A stretch of DNA of 49,682 nt from Lachnospiraceae bacterium (GTDB lineage Bacteria > Bacillota > Clostridia > Lachnospirales > Lachnospiraceae), in assembly GCA_900753685.1 (NCBI GenBank), contig CAAEAB010000181.1, positions 1 to 49,682 on the forward strand, written 5' to 3'. The notes under the pieces are model-generated. The model made no database searches and had not been told where the DNA came from. It worked only from the letters and a program-made list of their open reading frames with translations. Shown piece by piece: positions 8,308-18,063 of this stretch (position 1 is the first letter of the stretch; the number at the start of each line of letters is the position of its first letter). The translations under genes were made by a program, and so were the position numbers.

Positions 8308-9267
8308 TTATTCATCGCTAGGATTTAACTGAAGGCCCAGTTCTTTCAGTTTGGCAAGAACTTCTTCCAAAGATTTACGTCCAAGATTACGAACCTTCAT
8401 CATATCCTCTGCAGTTCTGTTCGTCAGCTCTTCCACCGTATTAATACCTGCTCTCTTCAGGCAGTTATAGGAACGAACAGACAACTCTAATTCATCAATA
8501 TTCATTTCAAGAACTTTTTCTTTTTCATTATCCTCTTTTTCTACCATAACCTCTGCGGTTTTAGCATTTTCAGAAAGGTCAATGAAAAGATTTAAATGTT
8601 CGCTTAAAACTTTTGCCGCCAGACTTACAGCCTCATCTGGTCCCAATGTACCGTTTGTAAATACATCCAGCGTAAGCTTATCAAAATCGGTAATCTGACC
8701 GACGCGGGTATTCTCCACGTTCATGTTGACTCTTTCTACAGGTGTGTAAATAGAATCTACCGGAATAACACCGATTGGCAGATCGTCGTTTTTGTTTTTA
8801 TCGGAACTTACGTAACCACGGCCTTTTGTAATGGTTAATTCCATATACAATTTGCAGTCTGTACCGCCGCTTAAGGTGGCGATGACCTGATCCTTATTCA
8901 AGATTTCAATGTCTGGATCCACCTGAATATCTGCTGCCGTTACAACACCCTCGCCCTCGTACTCAATGTAAGCAGTTTTAGGCTCGGATGATGCGCTTGT
9001 ATTCTTGATTGACAGACTCTTAATGTTCATAATAATTTCCGTAACGTCTTCCTTTACCCCTGGAATCGCACTAAACTCATGAACAACACCCTCAATCTTT
9101 ACCTGGCTCACAGCAGAACCCGGCAGAGATGAAAGCATAATTCTTCTCAGTGAATTTCCAAGCGTAATGCCATAGCCTCTTTCCAGAGGTTCAACAACAA
9201 AACGTCCGTATTTATTATCTTCAGAAATCTCTGCAATCTCAATTTTCGGTTTTTCAAAATCAAACAC
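8308..9267 (-). CDS. rpoA: DNA-directed RNA polymerase subunit alpha
   Basis: Alpha dimerises to nucleate core polymerase; its C-terminal domain binds UP elements and activators. The 319 residues show the N-terminal assembly domain ([20 protein letters not shown]), an acidic linker near 235-250, and the alpha-CTD with helix-hairpin-helix ([21 protein letters not shown]). The start codon is GTG after AAAGGAGG. It sits between rpsD and rplQ, the normal Firmicutes order. Confidence 0.98.
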   Translation of the reverse strand: MFDFEKPKIEIAEISEDNKYGRFVVEPLERGYGITLGNSLRRIMLSSLPGSAVSQVKIEGVVHEFSAIPGVKEDVTEIIMNIKSLSIKNTSASSEPKTAYIEYEGEGVVTAADIQVDPDIEILNKDQVIATLSGGTDCKLYMELTITKGRGYVSSDKNKNDDLPIGVIPVDSIYTPVERVNMNVENTRVGQITDFDKLTLDVFTNGTLGPDEAVSLAAKVLSEHLNLFIDLSENAKTAEVMVEKEDNEKEKVLEMNIDELELSVRSYNCLKRAGINTVEELTNRTAEDMMKVRNLGRKSLEEVLAKLKELGLQLNPSDE

Positions 9268-9331
9268 TATTATTAGCCCTCCTTTAATGGGTTAGGTTTC
9301 TTTGAGGGTAACACTCTAGCTTAATAAGCTA

Positions 9332-9925
9332 TTATTTAGAATACAATTCGACGATAAGCATTTCATTTACCGGAACATCAATCTGTTCTCTGGTAGGAAG
9401 CGCTTTAACAGTACCGGAAAGAGCTTCCTGATCAGCTTCAAGCCATTCCGGAACAATTCTTGCTCCTGTTACTTCTAAAATATCTTTATATCTCTGGGAA
9501 CCTTTGGATTTCTCACGGATCTCCACGGTGTCTCCAACTTTCACCTGATAAGACGGAATATTTACACGTTTTCCATTAACCAAAACATGCTTATGTCCAA
9601 CAATCTGTCTAGCTTCTTTACGAGTTCTTGCAAAGCCAAGACGGAAAATAACATTATCCAGTCTGCTTTCAAGTAAGATCATCAGGTTTTCACCGGATGT
9701 ACCTTTCATCTTGCTGGCTTTTGCAAAATAGTTTCTGAAAGGTTTTTCAAGAACGCCATAGATGAACTTTGCTTTCTGTTTTTCAGTAAGCTGCTGTCCA
9801 TACTCGCTCTTTTTTCTATTTCCTCTAATAGACTGTCTATTAGATTTTTTATCAACACCCAGATAAATTGGGTCGAGACCAAGACTTCTACATCTCTTCA
9901 ATACTGGAACCATATCTCTAGCCAT
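9332..9925 (-). CDS. rpsD: 30S ribosomal protein S4
   Basis: S4 starts 30S assembly by binding the 5' domain of 16S rRNA and is a known translational repressor in other bacteria. The 197-residue protein has the MARD start, the S4 RNA-binding domain ([41 protein letters not shown], about 87-130) and a typical end. The N-terminus has no zinc-binding cysteine cluster (one Cys only), so this is the C-minus form. Confidence 0.97.
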   Translation of the reverse strand: MARDMVPVLKRCRSLGLDPIYLGVDKKSNRQSIRGNRKKSEYGQQLTEKQKAKFIYGVLEKPFRNYFAKASKMKGTSGENLMILLESRLDNVIFRLGFARTRKEARQIVGHKHVLVNGKRVNIPSYQVKVGDTVEIREKSKGSQRYKDILEVTGARIVPEWLEADQEALSGTVKALPTREQIDVPVNEMLIVELYSK

Positions 9926-9943
9926 ATCTAACTTAACCTCCTA

Positions 9944-10339
9944 TTAGACTCTTCTTCTTTTTGGTGGGCGACATCCGTTATGTGGAACCGGTGTCACGTC
10001 TCTGATGCTGGTCACTTCGATACCACAAGCCTGCAGTGCACGGATTGCAGCTTCACGACCTGAGCCAGGACCTTTTACCATAACTTCAACGGATTTTAAA
10101 CCATAAATAGACGCAGCCTTTGCCGCTGTCTCAGCTGCCATCTGTGCAGCATATGGTGTGGACTTTCTGGAGCCTCTGAATCCAAGACCACCAGCGCTTG
10201 CCCAGGAAAGGGCGTTTCCTTCGGAATCTGTTAATGTAACAATTGTATTATTAAAAGATGACTGAATATGTGCCTGTCCACGCTCAACGTTCTTTTTAAC
10301 ACGTCTTTTAGTCACTTTTTTTGTAACTTTTTTAGCCAT
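9944..10339 (-). CDS. rpsK: 30S ribosomal protein S11
   Basis: S11 forms part of the 30S platform and the mRNA exit channel. The 131 residues show a Lys/Arg-rich N-terminus, [18 protein letters not shown] and the conserved C-terminus [19 protein letters not shown]. It lies between rpsM and rpsD with short spacers and a good ribosome site (AGGAGGTT). Confidence 0.98.
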   Translation of the reverse strand: MAKKVTKKVTKRRVKKNVERGQAHIQSSFNNTIVTLTDSEGNALSWASAGGLGFRGSRKSTPYAAQMAAETAAKAASIYGLKSVEVMVKGPGSGREAAIRALQACGIEVTSIRDVTPVPHNGCRPPKRRRV

Positions 10340-10364
10340 TGAACCAAACCTCCTATTAGGTTAC

Positions 10365-10733
10365 TTATTTCTTCTTATTTGCTACTGTTCTCTTAGGACC
10401 TTTACGAGTTCTTGCGTTTGTTTTTGTCTTCTGACCACGAACCGGAAGACCTTTTCTGTGACGGATACCTCTATAGCATCCGATTTCCTGTAATCTCTTA
10501 ATATTCATAGCGATTTCACGACGCAAATCACCTTCAACTGTCTGAGTTTCGTTAACAACAGCATTGATTCTGGCTACCTCTTCGTCTGTTAAATCTCTTA
10601 CACGTGTATCTGGATTAACATTAGCTTCTTTAAGGATACGATTTGAACTTACTCTACCGATTCCGTAGACATAAGTAAGGCCGATTTCGACACGCTTCTC
10701 TCTTGGTAAATCTACACCACTGATACGAGCCAT
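10365..10733 (-). CDS. rpsM: 30S ribosomal protein S13
   Basis: S13 lies in the 30S head and contacts the P-site tRNA and the 50S intersubunit bridges. [26 protein letters not shown] at the start and the basic tail [15 protein letters not shown] are diagnostic; 122 residues is normal. Unusually, 234 bases separate it from rpmJ upstream. A ribosome site (GGAGGTG) precedes the ATG. Confidence 0.98.
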   Translation of the reverse strand: MARISGVDLPREKRVEIGLTYVYGIGRVSSNRILKEANVNPDTRVRDLTDEEVARINAVVNETQTVEGDLRREIAMNIKRLQEIGCYRGIRHRKGLPVRGQKTKTNARTRKGPKRTVANKKK

Positions 10734-10783
10734 GTAATTACACCTCCACTGGTTCTTTCTTATTTTTATTCAATATTTACTCT

Positions 10784-10834
10784 TGCCTGTCTCCTTGACT
10801 AAAAGACATGACAATAGGCAGGCTTAGGCCCTGC
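10784..10834 (-). other. competing hairpins in the rpmJ-rpsM spacer
   Basis: The spacer can fold as GCAGG(10818-10822)/CCTGC(10830-10834), or alternatively AGGCA (10816-10820) can pair with TGCCT (10784-10788). The two pairings share bases 10818-10820 and exclude each other, as in attenuator-type leaders. No classic U-run terminator follows either one. The rest of the 234-base spacer (10734-10967) holds no ORF beyond seven codons. Confidence 0.35.
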
Positions 10835-10967
10835 TCTTAAAAAAATTCTATTTATTTAATAGTGACTACAACACATCCAGGTGTTTCATCACTGCAGCCG
10901 CATATTTTCTTTCTGACCCAACGCCAGAAAAAACATTTTACAACACAAAACACAAGCCTAATTTATA

Positions 10968-11081
10968 TTAGCCCTGTCTCTGTTTGTGTTTAGGATTTTC
11001 ACAGATAACCCGGATACTGCCTTTTCTCTTAATGACTTTGCATTTTTCGCAGATAGGCTTTACTGATGATCTTACCTTCAT
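10968..11081 (-). CDS. rpmJ: 50S ribosomal protein L36, zinc-binding form
   Basis: The 37-codon gene reads [20 protein letters not shown] and ends KHKQRQG. C11, C14, C27 and H32 form the zinc ribbon of the zinc-dependent L36 type. L36 stabilises domains II and V/VI of 23S rRNA. The ATG at 11081 follows a GAAAGGAGAG ribosome site. It sits between infA and rpsM, the normal place in the alpha operon. Confidence 0.97.
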   Translation of the reverse strand: MKVRSSVKPICEKCKVIKRKGSIRVICENPKHKQRQG

Positions 11082-11151
11082 TAGAAATCTCTCCTTTCAA
11101 AACGTTCACGAACGATTATAACATCCTACAATATGACAAGTCAAGAATTTT

Positions 11152-11370
11152 TTACTTGTCTCTCCAGATTATTCTTCCTTTTGTCAAATCATAAGGAGAT
11201 AACTCGATGGTTACTTTATCACCTGGTAAAATTCGAATAAAATTCATCCGAAGTTTTCCGCTGATGTGGGCCAACACCCGGTGACCGTTTTCCAGTTCTA
11301 CCTGAAACATCGCGTTTGGCAGTTTTTCAACAACAGTTCCTTCGACTTCAATAACATCTGCTTTTGACAT
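11152..11370 (-). CDS. infA: translation initiation factor IF-1
   Basis: IF-1 occupies the 30S A site during initiation and helps IF-2 and IF-3. The 72-residue S1-like OB fold is nearly canonical ([20 protein letters not shown] at the start, [17 protein letters not shown] near the end). Ribosome site AGGAGG. It follows the KOW-domain gene after one base, so the two are surely co-translated. Confidence 0.98.
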   Translation of the reverse strand: MSKADVIEVEGTVVEKLPNAMFQVELENGHRVLAHISGKLRMNFIRILPGDKVTIELSPYDLTKGRIIWRDK

Positions 11371-11371
11371 A

Positions 11372-11674
11372 TTAGCCTCCTATTACCTTACATTTCGCTT
11401 CAAAAAGCTGAATGGCTTTTAAAATATCTTCATTATTTAATGGACATTCACCGTTTAGCCTGGCATCGATCTCCGGGTCTATGTAATTCATCCGGCGTAC
11501 ATGACGAATATTTTTTTTCTTTGGCTTCTCCACTGTCTTGTTAAGACCATCCGCAACCAAGACCGATTCCCCCTGCACCTCAAGAATCACATACAGCTTT
11601 CCCCGGTCATGCCCCGCATCTGACAGGGCCATCTGCCCTGCCCGGAACCGATTCACATCTCTTTTTTTTGCCAT
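11372..11674 (-). CDS. KOW-domain RNA-binding protein, L14e-like
   Basis: A 100-residue protein with a KOW-type beta-barrel at about residues 10-50 ([21 protein letters not shown], then [21 protein letters not shown]), resembling the archaeal/eukaryotic L14e/L6e/L27e group. It is found in many Clostridia between map and infA; its role is not established, though binding to RNA or the ribosome is likely from the fold and position. The C-terminal third has two cysteines and no known motif. It is one base from infA and six from map. Confidence 0.85.
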   Translation of the reverse strand: MAKKRDVNRFRAGQMALSDAGHDRGKLYVILEVQGESVLVADGLNKTVEKPKKKNIRHVRRMNYIDPEIDARLNGECPLNNEDILKAIQLFEAKCKVIGG

Positions 11675-11679
11675 TTTAA

Positions 11680-12432
11680 TTACCTCAATGTTAAGATTTC
11701 ACATTCATCTTTTGTAACCAAAATGGTATTTTCATAATGTGCCGACAGCTTCCCATCTGCGGTTACTACCGTCCAGTCATCATCCAGCCATTCGACATCA
11801 TAGACGCCTTCATTAATCATCGGCTCAATTGCAAGTGTCATACCCGCCTGGAGCTTCAAGCCTCTGCCTCTTGGCTTAAAATTCGGTATCTGCGGATCTT
11901 CATGCAGGTGAGTTCCTATGCCGTGTCCGACCAAATCCCGAACGATGGAATAGCCAAAACCTTCTGCATAATCCTGAATCGCCTTAGAAATCTCATAGAG
12001 ATGATTTCCGTCTTTGGCAAATTTTATACCTTCAAAGAAACTTTGTTTTGTTACATCGATAAGTCTCTGTGCTTCTTTGGAAATTTCTCCGACGCCCCAT
12101 GTCCGCGCTGCGTCCGAATGATATCCTTTATAAATCAATCCACAGTCCAGACTGATAATGTCGCCTTCCTGCAGAATCCGTTTTTTTGAAGGAATACCAT
12201 GGACAACCTCGTCGTTGATGGATGTACATATTGTTGCCGGAAAACCATTATAATTCAGAAAATTTGGAACACATCCGAAATCCCGTATAATTGTGTCTGC
12301 GAGATGATTAATATCCCATGTAGATATTCCCGGCTTAATTTCTTTCTGAAGCTCCTCATGCATGATGGCCAAAAGCCTTCCAGCCTCCCGCATCAATTCA
12401 ATCTCATGTCCTGACTTAATTGTAACTGACAT
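11680..12432 (-). CDS. map: type I methionine aminopeptidase
   Basis: Map removes the initiator methionine from nascent proteins once deformylated. The 250-residue enzyme has all five metal ligands: D96 (SLDCG), D107 (HSDAARTW), H170 (GHGIGTHLHE), E203 (AIEPM) and E234 (HYENTILV), plus the substrate-contact H79. There is no N-terminal zinc/SH3 extension, so it is the short bacterial class. It is placed directly after adk, as in most Firmicutes spc operons. Confidence 0.98.
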   Translation of the reverse strand: MSVTIKSGHEIELMREAGRLLAIMHEELQKEIKPGISTWDINHLADTIIRDFGCVPNFLNYNGFPATICTSINDEVVHGIPSKKRILQEGDIISLDCGLIYKGYHSDAARTWGVGEISKEAQRLIDVTKQSFFEGIKFAKDGNHLYEISKAIQDYAEGFGYSIVRDLVGHGIGTHLHEDPQIPNFKPRGRGLKLQAGMTLAIEPMINEGVYDVEWLDDDWTVVTADGKLSAHYENTILVTKDECEILTLR

Positions 12433-12434
12433 AT

Positions 12435-13079
12435 TTATACTCCCAAAATTTTACGAATATCACTAAACACCTCATCCATTGTCTGAGTACCGTCAATCGT
12501 ATGCACAATCCCCTGCTTCTCGTAGTAATCGATCAATGGTTTTGTCTGCTCGTGATAAACGTTCAGACGATTTGTTACCGTTTCTGGTTTATCATCATCT
12601 CTGAGGATAAGCGCATCACCGCATACGTCGCATACATCGGCAGTTTTTGGCGGATTAAATTCTACATGATACGTAGCTCCACATCCAACACATGCTCTGC
12701 GGCCGGCCATCCTATGAATTATATTTTCATCTGGAACATCGATATTTAACGCATATTCCATCTTTTGTTCGATAGCATTCAGGGCATTTGTCAACGCTTC
12801 CGCTTGAGGAATTGTTCTAGGGAAGCCATCCAAAATAAACCCTTCGGTACAGTCATCTTGTTGAATTCGATCAACAACGAGATCACAAACTAATTCATCC
12901 GGAACCAAGTCTCCAGCATCCATGTATGTTTTTGCTTTCTTTCCAAGTTCCGTTCCTTCTTTAATATTAGCTCTGAAAATATCTCCAGTTGATATATGTG
13001 GAACTTTGCACAAATCGGCAATCTTTTTTGCCTGTGTACCTTTTCCGGCACCAGGTGCACCTAACATAATTATTTTCAT
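12435..13079 (-). CDS. adk: adenylate kinase, zinc-lid long form
   Basis: Catalyses ATP + AMP = 2 ADP and keeps adenine nucleotides in balance. P-loop GAPGAGKGT at residues 7-15; NMP-binding region near HISTGDIFRANI; the LID domain carries four cysteines (C130, C133, C150, C153) that bind structural zinc, as in Gram-positive enzymes. The 214-residue length is normal. It follows secY after a 134-base spacer that contains an AT-rich stretch (TATTATAATATT) but no convincing -35 box. Confidence 0.98.
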   Translation of the reverse strand: MKIIMLGAPGAGKGTQAKKIADLCKVPHISTGDIFRANIKEGTELGKKAKTYMDAGDLVPDELVCDLVVDRIQQDDCTEGFILDGFPRTIPQAEALTNALNAIEQKMEYALNIDVPDENIIHRMAGRRACVGCGATYHVEFNPPKTADVCDVCGDALILRDDDKPETVTNRLNVYHEQTKPLIDYYEKQGIVHTIDGTQTMDEVFSDIRKILGV

Positions 13080-13213
13080 AATTTGCCTCCAAACATATGT
13101 CCAACAACTTCTGATGATTCATAAATATTATAATATATACGTTCGCGGGCAGCGCCATACAGGCATGAAATATCCCCATATGGCTTTTTGCTTACCGCGA
13201 AAAATCAGACCTG

Positions 13214-14527
13214 TCAGTCATTTAAAAATCCTTTATAATGTCTTACAAGCATTAAGGACTCAATCTGTTTTAATGTTTCCAGTACAACACCCACAACGAT
13301 GATGAGGGATGTTCCGCCAAAGGAAACATTAACGCCAAATACCCCTGCGAAAAGAATCGGGATAAAAGCGATTATAATTAAACCTACCGCGCCAATAAAA
13401 ATAACATTATTTAAAATCTTATTTAAATATTCTGAAGTAGGCTTTCCAGGCCGAATACCTGGAATAAAGCCGCCCTGCTTTTTCATATTATCCGCAACCT
13501 CCAACGGATTGAAGGTAATAGACGTATAAAAATATGCAAAGAATACGACTAAAAGAATATAAATGAGCAAGCCAATCGAGTATACCGGCTGTGACGGCTT
13601 ACACCAGTTGGAACTGCTCAGGACAGCCAGGATGGTTCCTGGAATGCCGCCTGGATTTTTGCCAAGGAATCCAACGATGATTCCCGGCAGGGACATAATT
13701 GAAGATGCAAAGATAATCGGCATAACACCTGCCGTGTTTACCTTCAGCGGAATACTTGAAGTGCTTCCGCCAACCATCTTACGCCCAACCACTTTCTTTG
13801 AATACTGTACAGGAATCCGGCGTTCGCCGTCCTGCAGATAAATAATAAATACAACGATGAACAGAATAACTGCAAGAATAATGAGGGCTGCGATACCCGC
13901 TTTGACAATATTATTTCCGCTGATAAATTTATCATATAAAAGCTTAAAATCATTTGGGATTGTAGAAATAATATTGATTAAAAGGATAATGGAAATACCG
14001 TTGCCCACGCCTTTGTCTGTAATCTGTTCGCCCATCCACATTAAAAGGGATGAACCCGCTGTCAAAGCAGCCATTACCATGACAACATCCAATACATTAT
14101 TGTGCATCAGATTGCCGCCCCGATAAAGATTAATACCCATTGCAAGGCCTTCAATCAACGCCAGAGCAATGGTTACATATCTTGTATATTCTCGAATTTT
14201 CTTTCTTCCATCTTCGCCGTCCTTCTGCATCTCCTCCAGTTTTGGAATGGCGATGGTCATCAACTGCATAATAATGGAAGATGTAATATACGGTGTAATA
14301 CTCAGCGCAAATATGGACATCTGAGTAAAAGAGCCGCCGGTCATCTGATCAAAGAAATTGAAAGCCCCGCTGGTTTGGGATGCAAACCAGGCTGTAAACA
14401 CATCCCGGCTGACGCCTGGGATTGGAAGCTGAGCTCCCAATCTCACGACAACCAATATTAAAAATGTGAACAGGATCTTCCCGCGGATTTCTTTAATCTT
14501 AAAAGCATTCCTTAAGGTTGTAAGCAT
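13214..14527 (-). CDS. secY: preprotein translocase subunit SecY
   Basis: SecY is the central channel of the Sec translocon, exporting proteins with SecE/SecG and SecA. The 437-residue protein has the ten-helix pattern, beginning LTTLRNAFKIKEIRGKILFTFLILVVVRLGAQLPIPGV, with cytoplasmic loops GERRIPVQYSKK and MKKQGGFIPGIRPGKPT that contact SecA and the ribosome. Its start overlaps the rplO stop by one base (TAATG), so translation is coupled. Confidence 0.98.
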   Translation of the reverse strand: MLTTLRNAFKIKEIRGKILFTFLILVVVRLGAQLPIPGVSRDVFTAWFASQTSGAFNFFDQMTGGSFTQMSIFALSITPYITSSIIMQLMTIAIPKLEEMQKDGEDGRKKIREYTRYVTIALALIEGLAMGINLYRGGNLMHNNVLDVVMVMAALTAGSSLLMWMGEQITDKGVGNGISIILLINIISTIPNDFKLLYDKFISGNNIVKAGIAALIILAVILFIVVFIIYLQDGERRIPVQYSKKVVGRKMVGGSTSSIPLKVNTAGVMPIIFASSIMSLPGIIVGFLGKNPGGIPGTILAVLSSSNWCKPSQPVYSIGLLIYILLVVFFAYFYTSITFNPLEVADNMKKQGGFIPGIRPGKPTSEYLNKILNNVIFIGAVGLIIIAFIPILFAGVFGVNVSFGGTSLIIVVGVVLETLKQIESLMLVRHYKGFLND

Positions 14528-14967
14528 TAGATCACCTCTACTGTTCCACCTAAAGCTTTAATTTTTTCCTCGGCGCCTGCACTGCAAGCATTAACTTTTA
14601 CTGTTAATTTTTTTGTAAGTTCGCCATTGCCAAGAATCTTTACGCCATCCTTAGGATTTTTGATGATACCTGCTTCAACTAATGTTTCAACAGTAACTTC
14701 TGCGTCATTATCAAAACGATTTAATACATCAACGTTAATGGCTACGATTTCCAGAGAATTTCTGTTTGTGAAACCTCTCTTAGGCAATCTTCTGTATAAT
14801 GGCATCTGACCGCCTTCAAAGCCTGGTCTTGGCGCTCCGGAACGAGCTTTCTGACCTTTATGACCTTTACCAGCTGTCTTACCGTTTCCTGAACCGTGTC
14901 CACGGCCTCTTCTGAAGTTATCGCTGTGTTTTGAACCTTCTGCCGGTCTTAATTCTGATAAATTCAT
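14527..14967 (-). CDS. rplO: 50S ribosomal protein L15
   Basis: L15 is a late 50S assembly protein bound to 23S rRNA. The Gly/Arg/Lys-rich N-terminal tail ([21 protein letters not shown]), the [11 protein letters not shown] motif and the globular C-terminal domain ending GGTVEVI identify it; 146 residues is normal. It sits 22 bases after rpmD. Confidence 0.98.
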   Translation of the reverse strand: MNLSELRPAEGSKHSDNFRRGRGHGSGNGKTAGKGHKGQKARSGAPRPGFEGGQMPLYRRLPKRGFTNRNSLEIVAINVDVLNRFDNDAEVTVETLVEAGIIKNPKDGVKILGNGELTKKLTVKVNACSAGAEEKIKALGGTVEVI

Positions 14968-14989
14968 ACGTGCACCTCCTCACTGTCTA

Positions 14990-15172
14990 TTAGATTTCTT
15001 CTACTTTCACTAAGTGTTTTACCTGCTTTACCATACCTCTGGTACATGCGTTATCCGGAAGCTCAACCGTTTTGTTGAGTTTCTTCAAACCTAAAGCTTC
15101 AACAGTTTTTTTATGTTTAGGAATTGCACCAATTGTAGATTTAACTAAAGTAATCTTTAATTTATCTGCCAT
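14990..15172 (-). CDS. rpmD: 50S ribosomal protein L30
   Basis: A small 60-residue 50S protein with the ferredoxin-like fold. KITLVKSTIGAIPKHKKTVEALGLKKLNKTVELPD and the ending MVKQVKHLVKVEEI match the family throughout. The ATG follows GGAGGAGG, and the gene lies between rpsE and rplO. Confidence 0.97.
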   Translation of the reverse strand: MADKLKITLVKSTIGAIPKHKKTVEALGLKKLNKTVELPDNACTRGMVKQVKHLVKVEEI

Positions 15173-15187
15173 TTTATACTCCTCCTC

Positions 15188-15697
15188 CTATGCCAAGATT
15201 TCTTCAACAGATTTTCCACGTTTCTTAGCAACTTCTTCCGGAGTCGTTAAGGCTCCCAATCCTTCAATTGTGGCAAGTACGACATTCTGTTTATTATTGG
15301 AACCTAAAGATTTTGTACGGATGTTTTTGTATCCAGCCAATTCAAGCACGGCACGGGCCGGACCGCCGGCGATGATACCAGTACCTTCAGGAGCTCTTTT
15401 CAGCAGTACGCTTGCGCTGCCGAATTTGCCCTGGAAATCATGTGGAACACTCTTGTTTTCATCCAACGGAACTTCAATAAGTTTCTTTATAGCATCTTCT
15501 TTTCCTTTACGGATTGCTTCAGGAATTTCAGTTGCTTTTCCTAAGCCAGCACCAACGTGTCCATTGCCGTCGCCTACAACAACTAAAGCGGCAAAACGCA
15601 TGTTACGTCCACCTTTAACAACCTTTGTGACACGTTTAATTGATACTACTTTTTCTGTTAACTCTAATTGGCTAGCATCAATAATTGTACGTTTCAT
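15188..15697 (-). CDS. rpsE: 30S ribosomal protein S5
   Basis: S5 lines the mRNA entry channel and affects decoding fidelity. The N-terminal double-stranded RNA-binding domain contains [24 protein letters not shown] and the C-terminal half [18 protein letters not shown]; 169 residues is normal. It is 15 bases after rplR, with a GGGAGGAGAA ribosome site. Confidence 0.98.
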   Translation of the reverse strand: MKRTIIDASQLELTEKVVSIKRVTKVVKGGRNMRFAALVVVGDGNGHVGAGLGKATEIPEAIRKGKEDAIKKLIEVPLDENKSVPHDFQGKFGSASVLLKRAPEGTGIIAGGPARAVLELAGYKNIRTKSLGSNNKQNVVLATIEGLGALTTPEEVAKKRGKSVEEILA

Positions 15698-15712
15698 CTG
15701 TTCTCCTCCCTG

Positions 15713-16081
15713 CTAGAACTGTAATCCAGCTTCTCTAGCTGCTTCAGCTAAAGCTTTAATTTTACCCTGATAAATAAATCCGCCTCTGTCAAATACGACT
15801 TCAGTAATGCCTTTATCTAAAGCCTTTTTTGCAATTGCTGTACCTACAGCGCTTGCGGCTGCAACATCATTCGTCTTTTCAAGACCAGCTTTGATTTCTT
15901 TTTCAACTGTGGAAGCTGCTGCCAGTGTATTGCCTACAGTATCGTCAATGATCTGTGCATAAATATGGTTGTTGCTTCGGAATACAGCTAAACGAGGACG
16001 CTGGGCAGTGCCAGAGAAACGGTTACGCAGTCTTTTATGTTTTTTAACTCGAACTTCTTTTCTTGAATCTTTCTTAACCAT
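15713..16081 (-). CDS. rplR: 50S ribosomal protein L18
   Basis: L18 brings 5S rRNA to the 50S subunit with L5. The basic N-terminus ([25 protein letters not shown]), the HIYAQIIDD motif and the end [11 protein letters not shown] are standard; 122 residues. It lies 19 bases after rplF. Confidence 0.98.
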   Translation of the reverse strand: MVKKDSRKEVRVKKHKRLRNRFSGTAQRPRLAVFRSNNHIYAQIIDDTVGNTLAAASTVEKEIKAGLEKTNDVAAASAVGTAIAKKALDKGITEVVFDRGGFIYQGKIKALAEAAREAGLQF

Positions 16082-16100
16082 CTTTCGCTATCCTCCTTAA

Positions 16101-16643
16101 TTATTTCTTACCAGTCTTACCAACTTTACGCCGGATGACTTCATCAGCATACTTGATACCTTTGCCCTTATATGGCTCAGGTCTTCTCTTATCTCTGATT
16201 TCAGCAGCGTACTGGCCAACTTTTTCTTTATCAATACCAGAAACGATAATTTTGTTCTGGCCATCCAATGTGGTCTCAACACCTTCCGGGTCAACCATTT
16301 CTACCGGATGGGAGTAGCCTAAAGATAAAACAAGTGTCTTGCCCTGTTTCTGAGCTCTGTAACCAACACCGTTTACTTCAAGTTCTTTTTTATAACCTTC
16401 TGTAACACCGATCACCATGTTGTTGATCAATGTACGGGTCAGACCATGTAAAGATTTCATTCTCTTTAACTCGTTTGGTCTGGAAACAACGATGGAATCT
16501 CCATCTTTTTCGATTTTCATTTCAACAGGTAATTCTCTTTCAAGAGTTCCTTTTGGTCCTTTAACAGTAACCTTGTTGTTTTCTGCGATTTCTACAGTAA
16601 CGCCTGCAGGAATTGCGATTGGCAATCTACCGATACGTGACAT
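16101..16643 (-). CDS. rplF: 50S ribosomal protein L6
   Basis: L6 supports the sarcin-ricin region near the factor-binding site. The two repeated domains are visible ([19 protein letters not shown] at the start and [28 protein letters not shown] at the end); 180 residues. The ATG follows AGGAGGAAAAA. It is separated from rpsH by a 230-base structured spacer, which is abnormal for this operon. Confidence 0.98.
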   Translation of the reverse strand: MSRIGRLPIAIPAGVTVEIAENNKVTVKGPKGTLERELPVEMKIEKDGDSIVVSRPNELKRMKSLHGLTRTLINNMVIGVTEGYKKELEVNGVGYRAQKQGKTLVLSLGYSHPVEMVDPEGVETTLDGQNKIIVSGIDKEKVGQYAAEIRDKRRPEPYKGKGIKYADEVIRRKVGKTGKK

Positions 16644-16873
16644 GCCTTTTTCCTCCTAACTTAAATTCTCGGAAGGGGCCGTACCCCTTCTGTTTTCAGT
16701 TCGCTGCCGATTCACCCCTGACAGCAGGGCTTAAAGTCTCCCCGGAGAGAGACGCTCCGGTTCCGCCGAAGCAGAACGGGTATCTTCGCCTCCACTAAAG
16801 AGGTGAATATAGGGGATGTTCCCTCAACTAAGTTCAAGCTGCGCTGAAGCTTGTTCTCATTAAGTGCTTCCGG
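16644..16873 (-). other. structured non-coding spacer inside the spc operon (rpsH-rplF)
   Basis: In most bacteria rpsH and rplF are nearly contiguous, but here they are 230 bases apart. Six possible hairpins follow one another: CAAGCT/AGCTTG (16835-16853), AGGGG/TCCCT (16811-16824), GTTC/GAAC (16760-16777, with an inner GC pair), CCGGAG/CTCCGG (16742-16760), CCCTG/CAGGG (16716-16729) and a perfect 7-bp GAAGGGG/CCCCTTC (16672-16690). There is no ORF beyond eight codons and no U-run terminator. It may be an RNA regulatory element, an RNA-processing site or an inserted palindromic repeat. Confidence 0.5.
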
Positions 16874-17275
16874 TCACCACACAAAAGCGATGACTTCGCC
16901 GCCTACGTTCATGGCGCGGGCTTCTTTGTCCGTTACAACGCCTTTGTTTGTGGAGATGATGGCAACACCAAGTCCGCCAAGAACCTTTGGCAGTTCGTCT
17001 TTGCCAGCGTATACACGAAGACCTGGTTTGGAGATTCTCTTGATTCCGCTGATGGTCTTCTGGTTTTTATCTGCACCATATTTCAGGGTAATTTTAATCG
17101 TTTTTGCTATTCCATCTTCAATGATTTCGTAGCCTTTAATATATCCTTCATCTAAAAGAATTTTAGCGATGGATTCCTTCATCTTGGATGCCGGAACATC
17201 GACAGTATCATGTTTCGCAGTGTTTGCGTTACGGATTCTTGTAAGCATATCTGCAATTGGATCGCTCATTGACAT
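16874..17275 (-). CDS. rpsH: 30S ribosomal protein S8
   Basis: S8 binds the central domain of 16S rRNA and represses the spc operon in E. coli. The start [20 protein letters not shown] and the C-terminal [21 protein letters not shown] are diagnostic; the 133-residue length is normal. The terminal AFVW matches other family members, so the long spacer that follows does not cut the gene short. Confidence 0.98.
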   Translation of the reverse strand: MSMSDPIADMLTRIRNANTAKHDTVDVPASKMKESIAKILLDEGYIKGYEIIEDGIAKTIKITLKYGADKNQKTISGIKRISKPGLRVYAGKDELPKVLGGLGVAIISTNKGVVTDKEARAMNVGGEVIAFVW

Positions 17276-17300
17276 GATAAGTTCCTCCTTTCACTTATTC

Positions 17301-17486
17301 CTACCAGCTTGATTTTGTAACTCCTGGAATTTCACCTTTATATGCTAATTCACGGAAACAAATTCTGCAAATGCCATATTTTCTTAAATAAGCATGTGGA
17401 CGTCCGCAGATTCTGCAGCGATTGTATTCTCTGGTAGAGAATTTCTGTGGGCGCTGCTGTTTAATTTTCATCGCTGTTTTAGCCAT
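17301..17486 (-). CDS. rpsZ: 30S ribosomal protein S14, zinc-binding type Z
   Basis: The 61-residue C+ form of S14, with zinc ligands C24, C27, C40 and C43 ([20 protein letters not shown]). It assembles late into the 30S head. The N-terminal [24 protein letters not shown] is typical of Firmicutes, and its place between rplE and rpsH is the standard one. Confidence 0.98.
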   Translation of the reverse strand: MAKTAMKIKQQRPQKFSTREYNRCRICGRPHAYLRKYGICRICFRELAYKGEIPGVTKSSW

Positions 17487-17501
17487 GGATTTCCCTCCTA
17501 A

Positions 17502-18041
17502 CTACTTTTTAAATGGCATACCAAATAATCTTAATAATTCACGAGCTTCTTCATCTGTATGGGCTGTTGTAACGAAGATTACATCCATGCCTCTTACTTT
17601 GTCAACTTTGTCATACTCGATTTCAGGGAAGATTAATTGTTCTTTAATACCTAAAGCGTAGTTACCTCTTCCGTCAAACGCATCCGGATTTACACCTCTG
17701 AAGTCACGTACACGTGGCAGCGCAAGGTTGATGAGACGGTCTGCGAATTCATACATTTTTTCGCCTCTCAGAGTTGTCTTACAGCCAATCGCCATACCCT
17801 CTCTGATTTTGAAATTGGCAACGGAATTTTTTGCTTTGGTCGTGATAACCTTCTGACCTGCAATAATTTCCATATCCTTAACTGCAGATTCCAAAACCTT
17901 AGCGTTATCTTTAGCTTCGCCAACGCCCATGTTTAAAACGATCTTGTCAAGTTTCGGTACCTGCATGACATTTTTATATCCAAACTTTGAAACCATTGCC
18001 GGAACGATTTCATTGTAATACATATCTTTTAATCTACTCAC
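17502..18041 (-). CDS. rplE: 50S ribosomal protein L5
   Basis: L5 binds 5S rRNA in the central protuberance and contacts P-site tRNA. It contains [20 protein letters not shown] and the C-terminal [22 protein letters not shown]; 179 residues. The start is a GTG at 18041 after GGGAGG. It lies 15 bases before rpsZ. Confidence 0.98.
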   Translation of the reverse strand: MSRLKDMYYNEIVPAMVSKFGYKNVMQVPKLDKIVLNMGVGEAKDNAKVLESAVKDMEIIAGQKVITTKAKNSVANFKIREGMAIGCKTTLRGEKMYEFADRLINLALPRVRDFRGVNPDAFDGRGNYALGIKEQLIFPEIEYDKVDKVRGMDVIFVTTAHTDEEARELLRLFGMPFKK

Positions 18042-18063
18042 CGCGAATAACCTCCCTTCTCAA

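Noticed and set aside
13110..13140. Internal promoter before adk
   Set aside because: The AT-rich TATTATAATATT stretch lacks a -35 box at proper spacing.
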